Shown here: in pieces, positions 29,101-36,794 of the stretch
Position numbering within the stretch: position 1 is the stretch's first letter
Layout: every line of letters begins with the position of its first letter
DNA from: Pyrofollis japonicus
GTDB taxonomy: Archaea > Thermoproteota > Thermoprotei_A > Sulfolobales > Pyrodictiaceae
NCBI RefSeq assembly: GCF_033097485.1
Contig: NZ_AP028634.1
Location: forward strand, 1 to 64,000
Direction: 5' to 3'
Length of the DNA: 64,000 bases
Translations under genes and position numbers: made by a program
The notes under the pieces: model-generated
The model's database searches: none
What the model was told of the DNA's origin: nothing
What the model saw: the letters and a program-made list of their open reading frames with translations, nothing else

Positions 29101-30589
29101 CATCCGCCACGAGCGGTGCAGCGTCCTCCTCGCTGGGCGGCACAGCCACGACGAGCCGGCCAGCCTGGTCAAGGTAGACGAGGCCGTCTAAGAGCTGCTC
29201 CAAGGGCCTCATGTCGTCTCTCGGGGCTAGCTGCGGCATCAGCTTAGCTATTTCGGGCTCAGCGCCGCGCAGCAGCTTAAAAGCGTCCTCGACAGCCGGC
29301 ACCAATACTACTTCGTGTACGAGGCGCTGCACCCCTAGCTCCCTGCGGGGCCAAGCCTGCTCACCATACATGTTGAGTTCTCTCACAGCCTCCGCTACCA
29401 GCTCCCTCCTCATGTTGGTTGCCTCTACTAGTTGCTGCCAAGTAGCGGCACCCCTCGCTACAAGCTCGTCTAGGAGCCTCCTAGCCCTAGCAGGGTCTAA
29501 GCCAGCTAGCTTTGCACGAGCCTCCCAGCCGTCAATGAGCCTCGTATATGCCTCGGCATTGATTGCTGGTATCTCTGCTCCCCCGACGCTGAGGCGCAGG
29601 TTCTCAAGGGCCTCGATCAGCTCAGCCGTGTCGAGGATCGCTACCGCGTCTCCGCAGCCTCTCCGCCCCCTGCTCCAGGAGACTAGGTAGCGAAAAGCCG
29701 AGACAAGGGCACCCATGTTGCCAAGGCTGCTAGAAACGAGGGCGTTTGCGAGACCGCGGTCCACGAGGAGCGAGTCCAGGCCCTCGCCGAGACTATACCT
29801 GGCGAGGCTCTCTAGGAACGCGAATGCCTCCCTCCTAGTCAGGGGCTGAACCCATATAGTCCTAACCCTTCTCTTCAGCCTAGCAGCTATCGTTGCGAAG
29901 TCGCGGAGGCTCATAAGCCTGCTATAAGCCGGGGGAGTGAGGCTAACCACTACATGGAACATTCCGCGGAGACAGTTCTCTCTCCTACACCTAGCAGAGA
30001 CGAGCTCAACGTCGCCGTTCAGGAGGCCTACGAGCCCCGCGACGAGTAGGCCAAGCTCCTCCTCGCTAGCAGAGGCTACGAGGTCCTCGAACTCGTCAAT
30101 GAAGACTATGACGCCCCTACGCCCCTCGGCCAGGGAGCCTAGGACGTTCTCAACGTATTCTCGGAGGCTCGGGGCAGCGTCTGGAGGCCCATACTTGGCT
30201 AGCAGTCCGGAGGCCTCTAGCCCGGCTGCGAGCAAGGCGGCAGTAAGCCGGAAGGCGGGGTCACGCTCAGCCCTCTGCCTTAGCGATGCTAGGTGTGCAG
30301 CTACTGTCGCGGCCCTGGTCTCCAATGTGAGCCACTTGTTCTTCTCCGCCCAGGGCTTGATCCTGGCATTGTAGATGCTTGTCTTCCCTTCACCCCACTC
30401 AGCGACAAGCATTACGAGCACTGGGTCGCTGCTCTTCTCTATCTCGTTGAGGACCTCTGCGACCTGCTGGTAGACCCTCTGCCTACTGGGGAGCGGAGGA
30501 ATATACTCGTCTAAGAGCTCGGCATCGGTCCCCGTGAGGCTTGGAAGTCTCCGCGGGACAGCGCCGCAGCCCGGAGTCTTAGCAGCCAT
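26141..30589 (-). CDS. Giant AAA/KAP-like P-loop ATPase with long coiled coils (1482 aa)
   Basis: The N-terminus has a Walker A AEWGEGKTS at about residues 63-71 and a strong Walker B VIVFIDEFEDL at about 160-170, as in AAA-type NTPases (ORC/CDC6-, KAP- or BrxC-like). A helical lid with arginine-rich segments (ARLKRRVRTIWVQPLTRREA) follows. A middle region has an alpha/beta fold and winged-helix-like pieces near residues 860-940. Residues about 1000-1430 are mostly coiled coil, and the end (VSERLGIGQDAARKLLISLI) looks like another winged helix. This suggests a DNA- or RNA-associated motor or scaffold. It is not in an operon and I cannot assign a family. Defence or chromosome maintenance are both possible. 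Confidence 0.75.
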   Translation of the reverse strand: MAAKTPGCGAVPRRLPSLTGTDAELLDEYIPPLPSRQRVYQQVAEVLNEIEKSSDPVLVMLVAEWGEGKTSIYNARIKPWAEKNKWLTLETRAATVAAHLASLRQRAERDPAFRLTAALLAAGLEASGLLAKYGPPDAAPSLREYVENVLGSLAEGRRGVIVFIDEFEDLVASASEEELGLLVAGLVGLLNGDVELVSARCRRENCLRGMFHVVVSLTPPAYSRLMSLRDFATIAARLKRRVRTIWVQPLTRREAFAFLESLARYSLGEGLDSLLVDRGLANALVSSSLGNMGALVSAFRYLVSWSRGRRGCGDAVAILDTAELIEALENLRLSVGGAEIPAINAEAYTRLIDGWEARAKLAGLDPARARRLLDELVARGAATWQQLVEATNMRRELVAEAVRELNMYGEQAWPRRELGVQRLVHEVVLVPAVEDAFKLLRGAEPEIAKLMPQLAPRDDMRPLEQLLDGLVYLDQAGRLVVAVPPSEEDAAPLVADASPLELSRFEAERLASLLWENIFSKLVGVGGEKALLLSPKMQRVIYVSPELHYLDFIADRVERLRIIRRVYTEAGRQHMLLGLSLILAHEGLLEGEPATQGDGVARITARVTGETSARILVYAIPGQVTGAEAKRLESQLLTAIMSHWRPHAILLVYHGGVEPQADRVLEALEAKFFVKIVKAPIDSMMTRVRLQALGIKLSDTYGGVEEALRAARKIVVESSEAEAAGLDPLRLANLLRELGEELRLKERLLRGLEEGIDGAPLLVGDPMLGYDVEKPTELSGALRYFLVAPSTKTTVQEALNAAYEYVMRYHLYRGQGGEGRGILSPDIDRNEYTTLERYMTLLVANKFLERTNGSVYIDTLSPLEKAVLRALEQLDARSKEVQAAQIWDVLVVAARNPGTRRMLLQSLLYRGLITSSSGSARRIDADRMKIRLTDSDEDAWRLIEEAKKLVEEIEADPVAASWGLVVSAKARDFRAGSLEAFVAKSKRLLGVALEALRAGNRLMSLRLARLVYDTASYVKEEVLEAHVHRAVEDARRLRSRIEEEARRIRELVSALNEQLSTLLGGAKTSIEVQVLDKLEEALKVFSEIDELRMSEEELEKEVMKLWEAEKKKHPRDPGRYTPFYVNGLGPLLHFNYKLWMLYSRLETLGIMRLGQSGAEPSKEVESITARLESLLESTRRIMEDTAETRRLAEKMSEKLERLGVRVPPEALALPGFEHSSVAERLSVEEAEQLVKALRRSLEDARRPLVELDEQVSRLLDELAGLEDELVSANSWAKALEKILEDARAAGLPQTTMLEEVLGDVRSAIAQAQGMRKRAIEGLRGKEPQELLEAVRGARSLVESARTIIRDSLDRGQRVLRDVEAEAKRILASLEAEAEALEAALRAIGQEPSKPRKGANVFEDILAFRQYLEELRRMIEEAGILGEDELRAYREVVAERRRRGELLFREAVVLVSERLGIGQDAARKLLISLIEKGILEPRI

Positions 30590-30807
30590 ACCGCTACCCC
30601 AATGCTGTTAAGAGAGGCGGTAACACGTGTACACAGGCATCCATAAACAAGCAGCGGTAACACCGTATAGACCCGGGTAACATTCTCCTCGTAGCAGCTC
30701 CTCCGGTGGAGGGATTGTTCGGGAACCGGTTTAGCATATCCCCGGGTAGTCTCCGAGACCAGTTTTTAGAACAAAGAACAGGGAAACGAATCCACGGTGA
30801 CACCTTC

Positions 30808-31764
30808 TTGTCCAACACTGACGGCCTACTCCTCGTCATCGCCCTCGGCGGCAACGCCTTCATGAAGAAGGGCGAAGGCGTGGAGAAGCAATGGGAGAAC
30901 GTAAAGAGGGCAGCCCGCTCAATAGTAGAGCTGATCAAGAAAGGATACCGTGTAGTAGTAACCCACGGCAACGGGCCCCAGGTAGGCCTCATTCTTGAAT
31001 GGATTTACCGGGCTTCCCCGCACCTAGCCTCGACCATAACAATGGACATGGCTGGCGCCATGACGCAGGGCTGGCTAGGCTACATGCTCCAACAAGCAAT
31101 CGGGAACGAGCTAGAGGCGAACAATCTGCCCAGACGCATAGTAACCATAGTCACACAGGTACTCGTAGACCCCAACGACCCGGCGTTCAGGAATCCCACA
31201 AAGTACGTCGGGCCCTACTACGACTGCAAAGAAGCAGAAGAGATAGCTAAGAAGACGGGCTGGGTCTTCAAACCCGATCCCCGTGGAGGATGCAGAAGAG
31301 TAGTACCGAGCCCCAAACCCCTAGAAATAGTGGAGCTCGACGCGATAAGGCGCCTCGTTTCCCAGAACTACGTTGTGGTAGCGGTAGGTGGTGGAGGAGT
31401 ACCCGTAACGAGGAGCAACAACGGCCTAATCGGAGTCGAGGCTGTGATAGACAAGGACCTTGCCTCAAGCCTGCTCGCGCGCAGACTAGGAGCAGACGCC
31501 TTCATAATACTGACAGACGTAGACTACGTCTACATAGACTACGGCAAGCCCTCCCAACGAGCCCTCAAAACCCTAACGAGTAGCGAGGCGCGCCGCCTCC
31601 TAGAGCAGGGACAATTCCCTCCCGGAAGCATGGGGCCAAAAATACAGGCAGCAATCGAGTTCGTAGAAGAACGCGGCCCAAACGCATACGCAGCGATAGG
31701 AAGCCTAGACCACGCACTAGACGTCGTAGAGGGGAGGAAGGGGACCAGGATCGTCAAAGGGTAA
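30808..31764 (+). CDS. arcC: Carbamate kinase
   Basis: An amino-acid kinase-fold enzyme of 318 residues, reversibly converting carbamoyl phosphate and ADP to carbamate and ATP. Motifs: VIALGGNAF at the start, THGNGPQVGLI, MDMAGAMTQGWLGYM, VAVGGGGVPV, DKDLASSLLARRLGAD and GSMGPKIQAAIEF, all typical. I chose the TTG at 30808 because a GGTGA site lies 7 bases before it and the protein then begins at the usual point; the upstream frame (from 30706) would add 34 atypical residues. In anaerobic archaea it may serve arginine/agmatine fermentation or carbamoyl-phosphate supply. It is divergent from the giant ATPase. Confidence 0.93.
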   Translation: MSNTDGLLLVIALGGNAFMKKGEGVEKQWENVKRAARSIVELIKKGYRVVVTHGNGPQVGLILEWIYRASPHLASTITMDMAGAMTQGWLGYMLQQAIGNELEANNLPRRIVTIVTQVLVDPNDPAFRNPTKYVGPYYDCKEAEEIAKKTGWVFKPDPRGGCRRVVPSPKPLEIVELDAIRRLVSQNYVVVAVGGGGVPVTRSNNGLIGVEAVIDKDLASSLLARRLGADAFIILTDVDYVYIDYGKPSQRALKTLTSSEARRLLEQGQFPPGSMGPKIQAAIEFVEERGPNAYAAIGSLDHALDVVEGRKGTRIVKG

Positions 31765-31785
31765 ACGAGCACTGTCTTGCCCCAT

Positions 31786-32604
31786 TTACTCCTCCGTTAC
31801 TTCGCCAGCAAGAAGCTCTATTCCGAGACTCTTCGCTGCCTCGGCCGCATTCCTTGAAGCCTCTACTGCGAGGATCATTTTCCTCGAAGCTTTCTTTCCG
31901 AGAATCCTTTCAACTATATCCGCCTTCTCGTAGAACCATAGAACGTCGTCCCGCTCTACATAGGTCTTGACTTCTAACAACCACACCTCGCTATCGTGTA
32001 CATAGATATCAACCTCTATGACCGCTCCGCGTGCAACATATTTCCCATCAACATCGACGTACTGGAACCTCTTAACACTTAAGGGCTCCAAGCCATGCTC
32101 CTCAAGCAAATCACGGTAAATCTCGCGGACAAGGGACTCAAACCTCATACCAACCCTACGGCCCAGCGCGCCCAGACTCCTCTTCAGCCCCTCTACAGCC
32201 TTAACCAGCTGCTGTTGCCCCTCCTCAACTCTTGCCAGTCTCTCCTCGACCCTGGTAACCCTTTCTTCTAGTCTTTGTTGTCTCTCCTCTAGCTTCTGGT
32301 AGCGTTCCTCCAGCCTTGCAAACCGCTCCTCTAGTTGTGCAAATCTCTCTTCTAGCTTCTGGTAACGCTCCTCTAGCTGTGCGAACCTCTTCTCAAGCTC
32401 TGCAAACCTCTCCACCAGCTTCTTGAACTCCTCTTCTAGCCTCTGCTGCCTCTCTTCCAACCTCTGTTGTCTCTCCTCTAGCCTCGAGAATCGTTCAAGT
32501 AGTTCGCTGAAACCCAGTAGCCCCATCACTGTATAGCGAAACTCCTTATCCGATTCCAATAGCCTTAGAATCTTCTCCTTAATCTCCTCATCCGTTGTTG
32601 CCAT
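31786..32604 (-). CDS. Long coiled-coil protein with DUF3782/PD-(D/E)XK nuclease-like tail
   Basis: A protein of 272 residues. Residues about 30-140 consist of tandem 7-residue heptads (LEERYQK/LEERFAQ), giving an extended coiled coil. Residues about 165-265 contain VIEVDIYVHDSEVWLLEVK, matching the PD-(D/E)XK active-site pattern (E-x-D near the start, E-V-K after two strands) of DUF3782-type archaeal proteins. Family members are thought to be nuclease-like, but activity is not established. The heptad repeats are nearly identical at the DNA level, so copy number could vary between strains. It lies convergent with carbamate kinase, 22 bases away. Confidence 0.75.
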   Translation of the reverse strand: MATTDEEIKEKILRLLESDKEFRYTVMGLLGFSELLERFSRLEERQQRLEERQQRLEEEFKKLVERFAELEKRFAQLEERYQKLEERFAQLEERFARLEERYQKLEERQQRLEERVTRVEERLARVEEGQQQLVKAVEGLKRSLGALGRRVGMRFESLVREIYRDLLEEHGLEPLSVKRFQYVDVDGKYVARGAVIEVDIYVHDSEVWLLEVKTYVERDDVLWFYEKADIVERILGKKASRKMILAVEASRNAAEAAKSLGIELLAGEVTEE

Positions 32605-32734
32605 ATGTTCCGCCCAGACTTTCTACCAATAGCGTTATCAAGAAGACAAGCACGCCTATATTAAGATTTTTTAAGCATAGAAATAGGGATAAGGCTTGCC
32701 GTGAAGAGAAAATCGGCCCTAATAGAAAACTTGC

Positions 32735-33169
32735 TCAGCTATTCTTCCTCTCAGCCACTACAGCCTTGTATAGTGGGCAGAGCCCGCAGAACCACGGCGC
32801 CTTCGAGACGACTACCCTGTATACCTCGCCCTCCTTCTTCACGTACTCTTCGCCTATCTGCTTGGCTGCTTCCTCGCTGAGCCTCCAGAGCTTGCACACG
32901 CCGTTCTCGTTGTAGACGCAGGTCTGGCTCTTCCACGCCCCTACCATCGCGGCGATGCGCTGGAATGCTTCCAGCTTGGAGACGCGTGCCTCGTAGAGGC
33001 TGAGCGACGCCGAGTAAGCATCAATAATGCTTTGGAATGACTTTACCTCGGCTCTTACCTCTTCTACCTCGCTCCTAAGCTCCTCTATCTTCTTATCAGT
33101 CTCCGAGACAACCGGCTCCTCGGGCTCGATGAGAGGGAGTACACGCTTCTCGGTAAGGGATATACTCAT
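32735..33169 (-). CDS. Coiled-coil protein with cysteine-rich C-terminus
   Basis: Read from the ATG at 33169, a 144-residue protein with a proline-rich lead, a coiled coil at about residues 25-75 (IEELRSEVEEVRAEVKSFQS), then a compact region with four cysteines: TCVYNENGVCKLW and APWFCGLCPLYKA. The C-x7-C plus C-x2-C spacing could bind a metal or Fe-S cluster. Several hyperthermophilic archaea carry similar short proteins but no function is known to me. It is a single gene, 130 bases upstream of the start of the coiled-coil nuclease-like gene on the same strand. Confidence 0.6.
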   Translation of the reverse strand: MSISLTEKRVLPLIEPEEPVVSETDKKIEELRSEVEEVRAEVKSFQSIIDAYSASLSLYEARVSKLEAFQRIAAMVGAWKSQTCVYNENGVCKLWRLSEEAAKQIGEEYVKKEGEVYRVVVSKAPWFCGLCPLYKAVVAERKNS

Positions 33170-33384
33170 AATTATCACCCCTATGGTTTGGGCTATACCT
33201 CCACGGCTTCAATATCGGCCGTGTAGTGAACCTAAGCAGTTGGGCCTGGTAACACCTTGTTTAACAGAATGTGTGCTAGGTCACTATCCCCTAGTCAATG
33301 CCTGGAGCCCAGCTATCTTTAACACATGTTAATTATTTAAAACCTTGCTGCCGTTATAGGCCGTGGGGATGCGGTGAAGCCACC

Positions 33385-33825
33385 ATGATAAACGCATACG
33401 CCGTTGCACAGCTGCTCCACCTACTTGGGGCCAGCGTCTGGATAGGTGGCCACCTAGTGATAGCGTTCGGCTATCTGCCGCGCCTGCTACGAGGCGACCC
33501 CTATGAACTGAAGCGTTTCGAAGAGGTCTACGAGAAGATAGGGATACCAAGCCTCCTCCTAGTCCTCGCCACGGGCGCCTATATGGGTTTACAGTGGGCT
33601 CCTCTGGAGCAGTGGCTAGCCTTCGAGGGCAAAGCAAGGATACTAGACATAAAGGCCGCGATGGCGCTCACAGTGCTGCTGCTCGCAGCCGACGTCAAGC
33701 TCCGCATAGAGCCCAAGGCCGAGCAAGGCAAGCTACCGGTGCTAGATCTTGCTGCCCATATAATCCTCGTAACAATCCTCTCCATAGGCTTCCTAGTCGC
33801 AGGCTGGCTACTACGCTTCACATAG
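33385..33825 (+). CDS. CopD-like/DUF2269-type integral membrane protein
   Basis: From the ATG at 33385 (GGTGA about 8 bases upstream) this is a 146-residue protein with four hydrophobic segments. It starts AVAQLLHLLGASVWIGGHLV, the histidine-containing helix-1 motif of CopD-like proteins, with GIPSLLLVLATGAYMGLQW in the next segment. Family members may bind haem or copper in the membrane. No operon partner. The longer frame from 33298 adds unlikely sequence before the ribosome site. Confidence 0.6.
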   Translation: MINAYAVAQLLHLLGASVWIGGHLVIAFGYLPRLLRGDPYELKRFEEVYEKIGIPSLLLVLATGAYMGLQWAPLEQWLAFEGKARILDIKAAMALTVLLLAADVKLRIEPKAEQGKLPVLDLAAHIILVTILSIGFLVAGWLLRFT

Positions 33826-34020
33826 CTTCATAGCAAAAACGAAGAGTAGAGAGCGCATCATCTACGGGCTGGCTGCCAAAGATATACAATAAGGCGCCGT
33901 GGACAAGGGCGGTACAATACCGGCTGACACTGAACTCGGGACGAGGAGCCTCCCCGAGGCACTGGCATTATTCTCGAGGAGGAGAAGCTTGTGTGAAACG
34001 CGCTAAGAGCCCCTACATTA

Positions 34021-34671
34021 TCACGCACTGTCCTTATCCTCTTTCTGCTTCTCTTTTTTCTTCATGAACGCGTCTAGGCCTAGTTGCCTCGTCTTCTCCT
34101 CGGCTTTGCGCAGCGCCTCCAGGCGCTCAAGGATGTGCTTGGGCGGCATTGGCTTCTCGCCCTGGAGCAGCTTCACGAAGAACGTGTCCCTCACTGGCTC
34201 GTAGACCAGCTTGTAGAACCTCTGAGGGTCTCGGAGAACCCAGTCCGGGAACAAGGAGACGTACTCGACAGCGGCCTTCCAAGCCTTCTCCCAGTCAATG
34301 ATCTTCGAGACCTTCATCTTCACCTCGCGGTCGAAGTCCCGCGGAGTCTGCTCCTCCCCGCCGATCACGAACCAGCCGCGCGGGCTCACCTGGACGCACT
34401 CGCCCAGAACCTCCTCCATGCCCTCGGGGCAGCGTTGCCCAGGGCGGCGGCGCTCAGCCCGCCTCAGCAGCTCCTCGAGCGTAGCGCTGAACCTGCGATA
34501 CCTCGGCCCATAGTGCTTAGCCCACGCGTAGAATATTGCACGGTTAAGCCCAAAGCTCTTAGCCTTATCAAAATCCTTCTCTAACACGTAGTAGCGGGCA
34601 GCCTGAAGCAGCGCCATAACCTGGAAACGCCCAACACCAGCAAGTCGTAACAAGTCCTCAGGCCTAGGCAC
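34021..34671 (-). CDS. Hypothetical protein, basic C-terminus (216 aa)
   Basis: From the GTG at 34671 the protein starts VPRPEDLLRLAGVGRFQVMA. The GGGGG site about 8 bases upstream and a TATA box at 34713-34720 (minus strand TGTATAAAG) support this start over the frame opening at 34776. The sequence is helical, with WAKHYGPRYRRFSATLEELL, two cysteines, and an acidic/lysine-rich C-terminal tail (KKKEKQKEDKDS). I do not recognise the family, though the helix arrangement would suit a nucleic-acid-associated crenarchaeal protein. Its promoter faces away from the tRNA-Leu gene. Confidence 0.6.
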   Translation of the reverse strand: MPRPEDLLRLAGVGRFQVMALLQAARYYVLEKDFDKAKSFGLNRAIFYAWAKHYGPRYRRFSATLEELLRRAERRRPGQRCPEGMEEVLGECVQVSPRGWFVIGGEEQTPRDFDREVKMKVSKIIDWEKAWKAAVEYVSLFPDWVLRDPQRFYKLVYEPVRDTFFVKLLQGEKPMPPKHILERLEALRKAEEKTRQLGLDAFMKKKEKQKEDKDSA

Positions 34672-34712
34672 AGCAATACCCCCGCGTAGAAAGATATCGG
34701 CAGAGGCACGGC

Positions 34713-34720
34713 CTTTATAC
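34713..34720 (-). promoter_or_regulatory. TATA box for 34021-34671 gene
   Basis: On the minus strand the element reads GTATAAAG and lies about 45 bases before the preferred GTG start at 34671, which puts initiation near 34690 and excludes the longer reading from 34776. Confidence 0.45.
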
Positions 34721-34804
34721 AAGCCCCTTATTTCTCCACGGGACCGTGCATTATAGGAAACCCTTATTGGCCACACTATTGGTTCTAAGATATTCCTAAA
34801 TGGT

Positions 34805-34892
34805 GCGGGGGTGCCCGAGCCAGGTCTAAGGGGGCGGGCTCAAGACCCGCTGGCGTAGGCCGGCGTGGGTTCAAATCCCACCCCCCGCACCA
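34805..34892 (+). tRNA. tRNA-Leu (anticodon CAA), CCA encoded
   Basis: A full cloverleaf is visible: acceptor GCGGGGG pairs with CCCCCGC, anticodon stem GCGGG/CCCGC with loop CTCAAGA (anticodon CAA, G37), a long class II variable arm, and T stem GTGGG/CCCAC with loop TTCAAAT. The discriminator is A and CCA is encoded at 34890-34892. No intron is present in the anticodon loop. The long variable arm and CAA anticodon mark it as tRNA-Leu for UUG codons. Confidence 0.96.
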
Positions 34893-34987
34893 CCCCTTAT
34901 AAGGGGTCAAGGGGCGGCTCTTTCTTCCGGCTAGCGGCGGCTCAGTTATCCCGTGCTGTGTCCTCAAGGCACTGTGGCGACAAGCCC

Positions 34988-35302
34988 ATGGCCTCTGGAA
35001 CAAGTGTAGGGGACCTGGTCGCTGATACTGGGAAGGGCGCGGTTCTCTGGGTCTATGTGTCCCCGAAGTCTGCTAAGACCTACCTAGAACATGTTAATGG
35101 AGAGCTGATATTCTACTCAGCAGCTTCTTGTAAAGACCACGGTGTGAACCATGATCTTATAAGGTGGTTTTCGAAAGTGGTTGGTGTTAGGCCAATCATC
35201 GTGAAGGGCTGGTCTGCGAGAAAGAAGCTGCTCCTATTTCCTGGGGTAAGCAAAGAGAAAGTGGTCCGTGCTCTCTTGAAGCACGTCAGGAACTCGGGGT
35301 AA
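34988..35302 (+). CDS. DUF167 (YggU-type) protein
   Basis: A small alpha/beta protein of 104 residues beginning at the ATG at 34988, about 95 bases after the tRNA-Leu gene. The central block LWVYVSPKSAKTYLEHVNGE, later VVGVRPIIVKGWSARKKLLLF and a final amphipathic helix VVRALLKHVRN match DUF167 (YggU), a structure-known but function-unknown family found from bacteria to human (C15orf40). No partner genes suggest a role. A longer frame overlapping the tRNA would be an artefact. Confidence 0.65.
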   Translation: MASGTSVGDLVADTGKGAVLWVYVSPKSAKTYLEHVNGELIFYSAASCKDHGVNHDLIRWFSKVVGVRPIIVKGWSARKKLLLFPGVSKEKVVRALLKHVRNSG

Positions 35303-35380
35303 AAAGGAGAGAAGGGTCTTTCTTACCCCCCTTTATTTACTGGCTCGTAACAACATTTCTTGGATTCTTTTGGTTCTAGT

Positions 35381-35734
35381 TCATTGTTCTTCTTTGAGTT
35401 GTTGTAGCACTATCTTTAGTGCTTCTCTGACCGTTGTCCCTGTTATTGTTATTACTTTGACTCCTAGGTGTTGTAGGGCGGCGTAGGCGTTAGGGCCTGG
35501 CTGTGGCCCTGCATAGACTTTTGCGCCCTTCTCTGCTACGGTTTGTGCTGCTTTTACTCCTGCTCCGCTTCCAGCAGCATAGCCCGGGTTATCGACTACT
35601 TCTACGTTCTTAATTTCTCCGGTCTCGGTGTCTACTTCTACTATTGTAAAGGTCTGGGTTCTTCCGAAGCGGTCTGCTATGGTGTCGTCTAGTCCTCCAT
35701 TGTTTGTGGCAAAGGCTATCTTTATGGTTGCCAT
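35381..35734 (-). CDS. NifX/NifB-type dinitrogenase cofactor-like protein
   Basis: A 117-residue protein of the MTH1175/NifX/NifY family. It starts with KIAFATNNGGLDDTIADRFG and includes VVDNPGYAAGSGAGVKAAQT and VYAGPQPGPNAYAALQHLGV, the usual sequence of the RNase H-like fold that binds iron-molybdenum cofactor precursors in nitrogen fixers. Many archaea without nitrogenase keep such proteins next to MinD/Mrp ATPases, exactly as here (46 bases downstream of one). A role in Fe-S or other metal cofactor handling is likely, and nitrogen fixation is not implied. Confidence 0.85.
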   Translation of the reverse strand: MATIKIAFATNNGGLDDTIADRFGRTQTFTIVEVDTETGEIKNVEVVDNPGYAAGSGAGVKAAQTVAEKGAKVYAGPQPGPNAYAALQHLGVKVITITGTTVREALKIVLQQLKEEQ

Positions 35735-35780
35735 GGGGTTTCACCATACTCTGTACCGAGTTCTTAAGGGTTTTTAGCAA

Positions 35781-36794
35781 TTATCTCTCTCTAGTACTGG
35801 TGATTTGTCCAGGCCTTAGCACTACTGGCACGTAGGGCTCTGGCTTCTTTGGCCGGTACTTTGCCCACCATGTGCGCCACTGTGGGAGCACCTCGTCTGC
35901 CACGTACTCTGCTATCTTCTTCGCGGCCTTCGCTGCCGGGCTATCGGGGCTGTAGATCGTTATTGGCTTGTTCGTTGCCAAGGCCTTCGGGACCTCCGGG
36001 TCGTAGGGTATCTTGCCGATTATCGGTATGTTCTCTTTCTCTGCGTACTCCTCGATGAGGGGTAGCACGTCCTGGTTTATGTCGTACTTGTTTATTACGA
36101 GCATCGGTGCTATTCCGAAGTGCTTGGTGAGCTTGTGTATTCTCTTTAGGTCGCTTAGGCTCGCGAGGGTAGGCTCAGCTACCAGTATTGAGAGCTGGGC
36201 CCCCGTCAAGCTGGATATAACTTGGCACCCTATGCCCGCGGCAGCGTCCACGAGGAGCACGCCGCTCGGCCCTAGCAATTCCTTGCCCTTGTTCTTGGCC
36301 TCAGTCACTATCTTGCCGCTGTTTGGCCTACCCGGCATGGTCTCGGAGGAGACCAGTGTGAAGCCGTACCCGGTCTTGGCGACCCTTATCTCGCCGCTCT
36401 TGACGCGGAACTTGTATCTTATCGCCTTCGGTGGGCATACTAGGCTGCACGTCAAGCAGCCTTCACATATGTACGGGTTTATCACGTACTTCCCGTCCTT
36501 TATCTCGACAGCCCCGTAGGCGCACTCCTCGGCGCACAGGTTGCACCTTGTACACTTGTCTTCAAGTATGTAGGCGAGGCGGCCCTCATAGACATCGTCT
36601 ACCTTCTCCCACTGGGTTACGCCGAGCACTAGGTGCAGGTTAGGCGCCTCAGCATCAGCGTCAACAGCTACCATGTGGTAGCCCTTCTCGGCCAGCGTTA
36701 GCGCGAGGACAGCGGTGAGCGTCGATTTACCTACTCCTCCCTTACCGCTCGCAACCACTAGCTCCACAGGAGGCTTGATCTCGGGCGCGGTCAC
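35781..36794 (-). CDS. MinD/Mrp-type ATPase with inserted ferredoxin domain (second of pair)
   Basis: A P-loop ATPase of 337 residues with a deviant Walker A (ASGKGGVGKSTL) near the N-terminus, then a ferredoxin domain with two 4Fe-4S motifs (CTRCNLCAEECAYGAVEI and CEGCLTCSLVCPPKAI at about residues 75-125), and the MinD-like DAAAGIGCQ motif. Such COG1149 proteins are thought to carry or transfer Fe-S clusters. Start: GTG at 36794, overlapping the upstream gene's TGA (GTGA) behind a GGAGG site; an upstream reading from 36881 would be off. It forms an operon with the next ATPase, a 145-residue gene and the NifX-like protein. Confidence 0.9.
   Translation of the reverse strand: MTAPEIKPPVELVVASGKGGVGKSTLTAVLALTLAEKGYHMVAVDADAEAPNLHLVLGVTQWEKVDDVYEGRLAYILEDKCTRCNLCAEECAYGAVEIKDGKYVINPYICEGCLTCSLVCPPKAIRYKFRVKSGEIRVAKTGYGFTLVSSETMPGRPNSGKIVTEAKNKGKELLGPSGVLLVDAAAGIGCQVISSLTGAQLSILVAEPTLASLSDLKRIHKLTKHFGIAPMLVINKYDINQDVLPLIEEYAEKENIPIIGKIPYDPEVPKALATNKPITIYSPDSPAAKAAKKIAEYVADEVLPQWRTWWAKYRPKKPEPYVPVVLRPGQITSTRER

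Noticed and set aside
31786..32604. Heptad repeats as a tandem DNA repeat element
   Set aside because: The repeats are in frame in a gene with a clear C-terminal domain, so they are best described as a coiled coil.
33899..34006. 35-codon GTG frame between two genes
   Set aside because: No ribosome site or family; TATA-like sequence is too near the start. Too weak to list.
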